From Bacillus sp. (in: firmicutes) (lineage in GTDB: Bacteria; Bacillota; Bacilli; Bacillales; Cytobacillaceae), in the NCBI GenBank assembly GCA_003457145.1, contig DMSR01000247.1, forward strand, positions 1-10,214: 10,214 nt of DNA. Direction: 5' to 3'. Both the position numbers and the translations under genes were made by a program. Each line of letters starts with the position of its first letter. The first letter of the stretch is position 1. A model generated the notes under the pieces. It was not told the DNA's origin, did not search any database, and saw nothing but the letters and a program-made list of their open reading frames with translations. Below, one piece after another: positions 6,880 to 10,214 of the stretch.

Positions 6880-7031
6880 CGCCTTCTCAAGAAAGGTGAT
6901 GATTTTTCATTAAGCACCACCAGTACTCTGCTTCGTTCCACGCCGTTCTCTTGAAGAAAGCAATGAATAAGAAACCCGTAAAAAGTGAGCGGAACGAAGT
7001 GTCTCGAGGGGTAGGCGCTAAGCCGGACTCT
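6880..7031. repeat. Dispersed Bacillaceae-type intergenic repeat with inverted arms (possible)
   Basis: CTTCGTTCC (6931-6939) and GGAACGAAG (6991-6999) form a perfect 9-bp inverted repeat, 51 bp apart. Outside them, TTAAGCACCACC (about 6910-6921) is roughly complementary to GGTAGGCGCTAA (about 7010-7021), so the whole could fold into a long imperfect stem. Read on the minus strand the right part (CCGGCTTAGCGCC then CCCCTCGAG) resembles an intergenic repeat I recall in many Bacillaceae genomes. That is memory, not a search. Two similar stretches (CCGCCTTCTC.AAGAAAG near 6880 and CGCCGTTCTCTTGAAGAAAG near 6940) suggest internal duplication. Boundaries are uncertain. No protein-coding frame is apparent. 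Confidence 0.5.
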
Positions 7032-7093
7032 AACCTTAGTGCATAAAGCTTATACTTATAATCTGTTAAAGCCCAATGTCGATTTTTACTATC

Positions 7094-7231
7094 CTGTTGA
7101 TTGTAATGGAAGGTGCGTTGACTCCTGCGGGCTCAGCTCGTCAGGTGAGCCCCCCAGGAGCTCGCGACGAGGAGGTTCAGCGCCAGCCCCAGGCCCGCGG
7201 AATGCGAAGAGCCTGGAATGATAATCAACAG
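7094..7231. repeat. 138-bp palindromic repeat with CTGTTGATT termini
   Basis: The element is bounded by a perfect 9-bp terminal inverted repeat, CTGTTGATT (7094-7102) and AATCAACAG (7223-7231). Inside, GCGGGCT (near 7129) can pair with AGGCCCGC (near 7192), and TGAGCC with GGTTCA. It is clearly more GC-rich than its surroundings, and the pattern ACTCCTGCGGG ... GCCCGCGGAA.GCGAAG resembles an intergenic repeat I recall in many copies in Bacillaceae genomes. Copy number cannot be checked from this window. It encodes no convincing protein: the frames across it have no ribosome binding site and their codons simply follow the repeat. It may be a non-autonomous mobile repeat or a structured RNA element. 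Confidence 0.75.
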
Positions 7232-7257
7232 TCAAATTTACCAGATCAATATATTAA

Positions 7258-7286
7258 AAACACGGAAGCCTAAGGCTTCCGTGTTT
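7258..7286 (-). terminator. Terminator of cinA
   Basis: A perfect 13-bp stem (7258-7270 with 7274-7286, core CACGGAAGCC/GGCTTCCGTG) has a three-base loop that lies within the cinA stop codon. The minus-strand 3' arm runs into GTTTTTAATAT. The last codons of cinA therefore form half of the stem. Confidence 0.92.
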
Positions 7287-8520
7287 CTGACAATCTATTA
7301 AGCAATAAATAGCAGCCATATTTTACTGCGCGTGCCCTTATTGCTTTCCGGGTTCCACCGAGTAAAAGCTTTTCTGAATGAACCGGCTGTCCTTTTATGA
7401 GAATCCCTATAAAAACTGTACCAGCGGGATGTCCTTCGAGCTGGTCCGGTCCAGCAACACCAGTAAAACTGATGCCGATATCAGCATTTAGCAGACTTAA
7501 GGCATTTGCAGCCAATTCATTTGCACATTCATTGCTTACCGCACCATGTTGTTCAAGCGTTTTTGGATTAACTTTGGCCAGTTCCACTTTCGCTTCATTC
7601 GAATAACAGACAATACCGCCTTTGAAAAAGCTGCTTGCCCCCGACATGGCGGTAAGTTCCTGCTGGAACATTCCTCCAGTTAAACTCTCGGCGGCTGAAA
7701 TGGTAAGATTCCTTTCTTTTAGAAGCTTCGATAACTCAGCAATCAGCGACGTCTCCCCATACCCATAAAAAAATCCGCCGACACGGGACATAATTCCAGC
7801 TTCAACACCATCAATGAGCGATTGCGCCGATTCGGTGTCACCATCCCTAGCCGTCAACCTCAATGTAACCTCACTGTCTCCTGCTAGAGGCGCAATTGTA
7901 GGGTTGCTCTGGCCATCTATCAAATCTTCAATTTTCGCCTCAAGGGCTGCCTCTCCAATCCCGAAGAAGCGCAGGACTCTAGATTCGATTTTCGCCTGTC
8001 TGCCAAACATACTGGCGATCGCTTCCTGTCCATACTTCATGAACATCGGTTCCATTTCGGATGGAGGTCCCGGGAGAAGCATATACTTGTGAGTTTTGGT
8101 TGCCAGGAACATTCCCGGTGCCATTCCGTTATCATTATTCAGTATAACGGAGCCTTCAATGACAAGGGCCTGCTTCCGGTTGTTTTCAGTCATGATTCTA
8201 TTTGTCTTTTCAAAATAAAGTTCGATGGACCGCATCGCTTCCTGATCCAGGATAAGCTCTTTGCCAAGCTGAGCTGCAATTGTATCTTTAGTTAAATCAT
8301 CCTTTGTCGGGCCGAGCCCTCCAGTAAAAAGAATGAATTCCGCACGTTGCTCGGCAACCTTCATCGCTTCCCTTAACCTATCAGGATTGTCACCGACAAC
8401 GGTATGATAGTAAACGTTTATGCCAAGATCAGCAAGCTGTCTCGACAGGAATCTGGCATTGGTATTGACTATCTGGCCTAAAAGCAATTCCGAGCCCACA
8501 GCAATTATTTCTGCATTCAT
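7270..8520 (-). CDS. cinA: CinA: putative competence/damage-inducible protein, nicotinamide-nucleotide amidase
   Basis: The protein has 416 residues, the same length as B. subtilis CinA. The N-terminal half is the molybdopterin-binding-like (COG1058) domain, with [13 protein letters not shown] at 9-21, [10 protein letters not shown] at 66-75 and LPGPPSEM at 149-156. The C-terminal half (about 255-410) is the PncC-type nicotinamide mononucleotide deamidase, with AAESLTGG at 276-283 and SFTGVAGPD at 351-359. The family recycles NMN formed by NAD-dependent DNA ligase; in streptococci cinA is competence-induced together with recA. The ATG at 8520 has AGGGGG seven bases before it. It follows pgsA by 21 bp with no terminator between, so the two form one operon. 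Its own terminator separates it from recA. Confidence 0.97.
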   Translation of the reverse strand: MNAEIIAVGSELLLGQIVNTNARFLSRQLADLGINVYYHTVVGDNPDRLREAMKVAEQRAEFILFTGGLGPTKDDLTKDTIAAQLGKELILDQEAMRSIELYFEKTNRIMTENNRKQALVIEGSVILNNDNGMAPGMFLATKTHKYMLLPGPPSEMEPMFMKYGQEAIASMFGRQAKIESRVLRFFGIGEAALEAKIEDLIDGQSNPTIAPLAGDSEVTLRLTARDGDTESAQSLIDGVEAGIMSRVGGFFYGYGETSLIAELSKLLKERNLTISAAESLTGGMFQQELTAMSGASSFFKGGIVCYSNEAKVELAKVNPKTLEQHGAVSNECANELAANALSLLNADIGISFTGVAGPDQLEGHPAGTVFIGILIKGQPVHSEKLLLGGTRKAIRARAVKYGCYLLLNRLSETRKP

Positions 8521-8542
8521 CTGTTTTCCCCCTGGTGCCCTC

Positions 8543-9121
8543 TTATTTTGAGCTTAAGAATACCTGCTTGTTTTTATCAAAATAGTCCCAGCCGGACCAA
8601 ATCGTAAAGAACATTGCCACCCAAAGTGCTATGTCGTCAAAAGGAATAGATACTAGCTCGAAAATGATGTTATGAAGCAGGAGAGCTGAAATCGCAACAA
8701 TTTGTGCCCAAGTTTTAATTTTCCCAAGGTTATTTGCGGCAACCACTTCACCGCCGCCTGCAAGAACTAACCTAAGCCCTGTTACAGCGAACTCCCTGCT
8801 GATGATCACAATTACAATCCATGAAGCTGCAAGCTCAAGATCAACCAGCACGACAAGTGCAGCAGACACTAATAATTTATCAGCAAGTGGATCCAGAAAC
8901 TTTCCAAGATTCGTCACCAGGTCATATTTGCGTGCATAATAACCATCAACCCAATCAGTCGTCGAGGCGATGATAAAAATCAGCGCTCCAACCAGATGTG
9001 TAACCGGCATGTCAGCACCCAGAAGTCTAATCTCTCCCCATGAAAACGGGACTAGCATTACAATCATGAACAATGGAATCATGAATATCCGTGAGATTGT
9101 AATTTTATTTGGCAAATTCAT
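8543..9121 (-). CDS. pgsA: CDP-diacylglycerol-glycerol-3-phosphate 3-phosphatidyltransferase
   Basis: The 192-residue integral membrane enzyme joins CDP-diacylglycerol and glycerol 3-phosphate to give phosphatidylglycerophosphate and CMP, the committed step to phosphatidylglycerol and cardiolipin. The CDP-alcohol phosphotransferase signature is complete: D56-x2-D59-G60-x2-A63-R64-x8-G73-x3-D77-x3-D81. Several hydrophobic helices surround it (about 8-27, 40-53, 84-104, 120-140, 160-180). Start choice: ATG at 9121 gives [11 protein letters not shown] as in homologues and has GGAGG eight bases upstream. An in-frame TTG at 9136 overlaps that ribosome binding site and would add five residues. It is the first gene of the pgsA-cinA pair, or is reached by read-through from rodZ. 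Confidence 0.97.
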   Translation of the reverse strand: MNLPNKITISRIFMIPLFMIVMLVPFSWGEIRLLGADMPVTHLVGALIFIIASTTDWVDGYYARKYDLVTNLGKFLDPLADKLLVSAALVVLVDLELAASWIVIVIISREFAVTGLRLVLAGGGEVVAANNLGKIKTWAQIVAISALLLHNIIFELVSIPFDDIALWVAMFFTIWSGWDYFDKNKQVFLSSK

Positions 9122-9361
9122 ATTCTTTTCCTCCAAGGTGAAAAATTGCGAAGGTCAAATAATCCGCATTCAATTCATTTATGTATTATTTTTTACAAGG
9201 CTGTTTGTTGCTCTCATTCTGGTTCACCACTAGCAGAACTTCCTTTCTTTAAATGTATTGCCGCCCAAGGAACAGAAAAAACAGTAAAATCCAGTAGCCT
9301 GTTTGTAACTTTGTGTGCAAAGCAATATATATTAACGAAAGAAACCTGCCGCCAATGTTAA

Positions 9362-9371
9362 CCCCCCCCCC
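9362..9371. repeat. Ten-base C homopolymer
   Basis: Ten consecutive C on the plus strand, read as ten G in the direction of rodZ and pgsA. It is by far the longest G/C run in the window and sits in AT-rich non-coding DNA about 240 bases before pgsA. Such tracts slip easily, and their length is also prone to sequencing error. Confidence 0.9.
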
Positions 9372-9435
9372 TTATAACACAAGCATGGTTATGTAATGCG
9401 AAACGGCATCATCAGAGATGATTATTACAATTTTA

Positions 9436-9463
9436 GCCCGTATAAACAATAGTCCATACGGGC
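9436..9463 (-). terminator. Hairpin after rodZ, possible weak terminator
   Basis: GCCCGTAT (9436-9443) and ATACGGGC (9456-9463) form a perfect 8-bp stem with a 12-base loop, starting 15 bases after the rodZ stop. On the minus strand it is followed by TAAAATTG rather than a T-run, so termination would be inefficient and some read-through into pgsA is likely. Confidence 0.45.
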
Positions 9464-9477
9464 AATTAAATCAAATC

Positions 9478-10214
9478 TTACTTAACAAAATTGATTGTAA
9501 TATTCTGGGTCATAGCATCGGAAGGAGGTATGGCATATTCCAGTTTCTGGTCGTTTATATAGATTTCGGTATCTGGAGCAAAGCCGACTTTAATCAGAGC
9601 CTGTGTATCGTTTGTCAGGTCAGCAGACTCGCTGACTTTCGCATCTTTATTCAACTCTTCACCAAAATAAGTTTTGCCTGCCCCGTTTTTAACACTGACC
9701 CATGTCCGTCCTAAAGAAACAATTTTCACGATGAATTTATCGGTATTTTTCAATTCATAGACCGTATTGCTTCCGCTCGTGCTGACCATACTTAGGTCCT
9801 GGGCTGGGATTTCCGGCTCCGCTTCTTCCTCTGCAGGTTCTTCCCCTGCATTATCATCAGATACACCAGCTTCGTCTTCTTTACCTTCATCATCCGCAAT
9901 CTCTTCCGGTTCTTCAACCGTTGTCCGGCCTTCTCCTGTGTCAGCCGGTTCTTTCGAATCATTACCAGCACTCTGGACAATCAAATACCATATTATAGCT
10001 ATAGCACCAACTATGAAAACACCAATTAATATTTTGGGAAGTATATCAAAGATTTTCGATGAATCAGGCGATATACCTCTCCTTGTCTGAACCCGCGAGA
10101 GGTGCTCAGGCAATTCTTCATTGTATGTAGCTGGGATCTCCGCTTTGTATTGTTCAAATAACTCATCTGGTTCAAGTCCCACAGCTTCAGCATACAATGA
10201 AGAATTGCCTGAGC
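9478..10214 (-). CDS. rodZ: RodZ (YmfM) cell-shape protein, 5' end missing
   Basis: The C-terminal part of RodZ, a bitopic membrane protein that links the MreB cytoskeleton to the wall-elongation machinery. Visible parts: the end of the cytoplasmic helix-turn-helix module (YAEAVGLEPDELFEQY), a basic juxtamembrane stretch, a transmembrane segment of about 21 residues (ILPKILIGVFIVGAIAIIWY region, about 10035-9970), a very acidic Glu/Asp-rich linker (about 9965-9800) and a C-terminal beta-rich DUF4115-like domain ending at TAA, 9480-9478. Position before pgsA matches B. subtilis ymfM-pgsA. The frame is open to the right edge, but the outermost 24 bases are the exact reverse complement of 10104-10127 and encode SGNSSLY where relatives have a sequence like RAFIKQY. 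Native sequence is therefore trustworthy only to about 10195. Confidence 0.88.
   Translation of the reverse strand, partial: SGNSSLYAEAVGLEPDELFEQYKAEIPATYNEELPEHLSRVQTRRGISPDSSKIFDILPKILIGVFIVGAIAIIWYLIVQSAGNDSKEPADTGEGRTTVEEPEEIADDEGKEDEAGVSDDNAGEEPAEEEAEPEIPAQDLSMVSTSGSNTVYELKNTDKFIVKIVSLGRTWVSVKNGAGKTYFGEELNKDAKVSESADLTNDTQALIKVGFAPDTEIYINDQKLEYAIPPSDAMTQNITINFVK
10104..10214. repeat. Perfect 24-bp inverted repeat ending at the window edge
   Basis: Bases 10104-10127 are the exact reverse complement of 10191-10214, with 63 bp between the arms. The outer arm stops exactly at the last base of the window. The inner arm is ordinary rodZ coding sequence (YNEELPEHL in the minus frame). The outer arm read in the rodZ frame loses family similarity. 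At the junction both sequences share GTATG, a short homology. This fits a fold-back chimera at a contig end better than a biological repeat. Confidence 0.85.

Larger units (their letters stand above)
6781..7257. other. Gene-free gap between recA promoter region and cinA terminator
   Basis: About 480 bp without a supportable gene. It is mostly filled by the two repeat elements at about 6880-7031 and 7094-7231. The remaining 6781-6879 and 7032-7093 are AT-rich with no clear promoter, RNA gene or terminator. Confidence 0.7.
9122..9477. other. Intergenic region between rodZ and pgsA
   Basis: About 355 bp, mostly AT-rich. It holds a hairpin just after rodZ (9436-9463), a run of ten C (G on the sense strand) at 9362-9371, and weak promoter-like AT stretches. 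The best is minus-strand TTGGCG followed by ATATAT at 17 bp, around 9330-9358, not convincing. A minus-strand 14-codon frame (9230-9186, GTG start, AAAGGAAG eight bases before it, MVNQNESNKQ...) could be a leader peptide or chance. Confidence 0.55.

Noticed and set aside
7039..7273. 60- and 65-codon plus-strand frames across the 138-bp repeat
   Set aside because: Their codons are dictated by the repeat element, they lack ribosome binding sites, and their overlapping frames disagree.
9122..9136. TTG start for pgsA
   Set aside because: It overlaps the ribosome binding site GGAGG that serves the ATG at 9121.
9146..9361. 71-codon plus-strand frame in the rodZ-pgsA gap
   Set aside because: No Shine-Dalgarno, no recognisable similarity, irregular composition, and it ends just before the C-tract. 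Most likely random.
1..10214. Phage, CRISPR, toxin-antitoxin, defence or insertion-sequence transposase genes
   Set aside because: All long frames are accounted for by housekeeping genes, and the gaps hold no spacer-repeat arrays or transposase fragments that I can see.

Overview
This window looks like chromosomal DNA from an endospore-forming member of the Bacillaceae (Bacillus, Mesobacillus or Cytobacillus type). The basis is gene order and protein similarity recalled from Bacillus subtilis: rodZ, pgsA, cinA, recA, rny (RNase Y), ymdB and spoVS follow one another on the minus strand as they do there, and RNase Y and YmdB keep the B. subtilis residue numbering at their key catalytic residues. 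Two B. subtilis neighbours are missing. pbpX is absent between recA and rny, and tdh-kbl is replaced after spoVS by the alpha subunit of a 2-oxoacid:ferredoxin oxidoreductase (korA), an arrangement known from other Bacillus lineages.

Layout from high to low coordinates, the direction of transcription: a 5'-truncated rodZ (morphogenesis, 10214-9478); an AT-rich gap with a ten-base G/C homopolymer; pgsA (phosphatidylglycerophosphate synthase) and cinA, 21 bp apart as one operon; a 0.5 kb gap holding two unrelated GC-richer repeat elements of a kind common in Bacillaceae intergenic regions; a LexA (DinR) box and sigma-A promoter driving recA; a strong sigma-A promoter with a palindrome at its predicted start driving rny; ymdB with its own extended -10 promoter, probably co-transcribed with spoVS; an unusual 0.74 kb gap; and korA, which runs off the left edge. 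Strong factor-independent terminators close cinA, recA, rny and spoVS. In cinA and rny the hairpin begins inside the stop codon region.

Functionally this is a housekeeping region: membrane lipid synthesis and cell shape (pgsA, rodZ), DNA repair and recombination (recA, SOS control), NAD-cycle salvage (cinA), mRNA turnover (rny), post-exponential development (ymdB, spoVS) and ferredoxin-linked carbon metabolism (korA). I found no phage, CRISPR, toxin-antitoxin or defence genes. The points worth a second look are the intergenic ones: a 25-codon plus-strand reading frame with a strong Shine-Dalgarno and a terminator-like hairpin between spoVS and korA; clustered inverted half-sites at the korA promoter; the palindrome at the rny start; the two repeats before recA; and a perfect 24-bp inverted repeat at the right edge that breaks the rodZ reading frame's homology and is most likely an assembly or library fold-back artefact.
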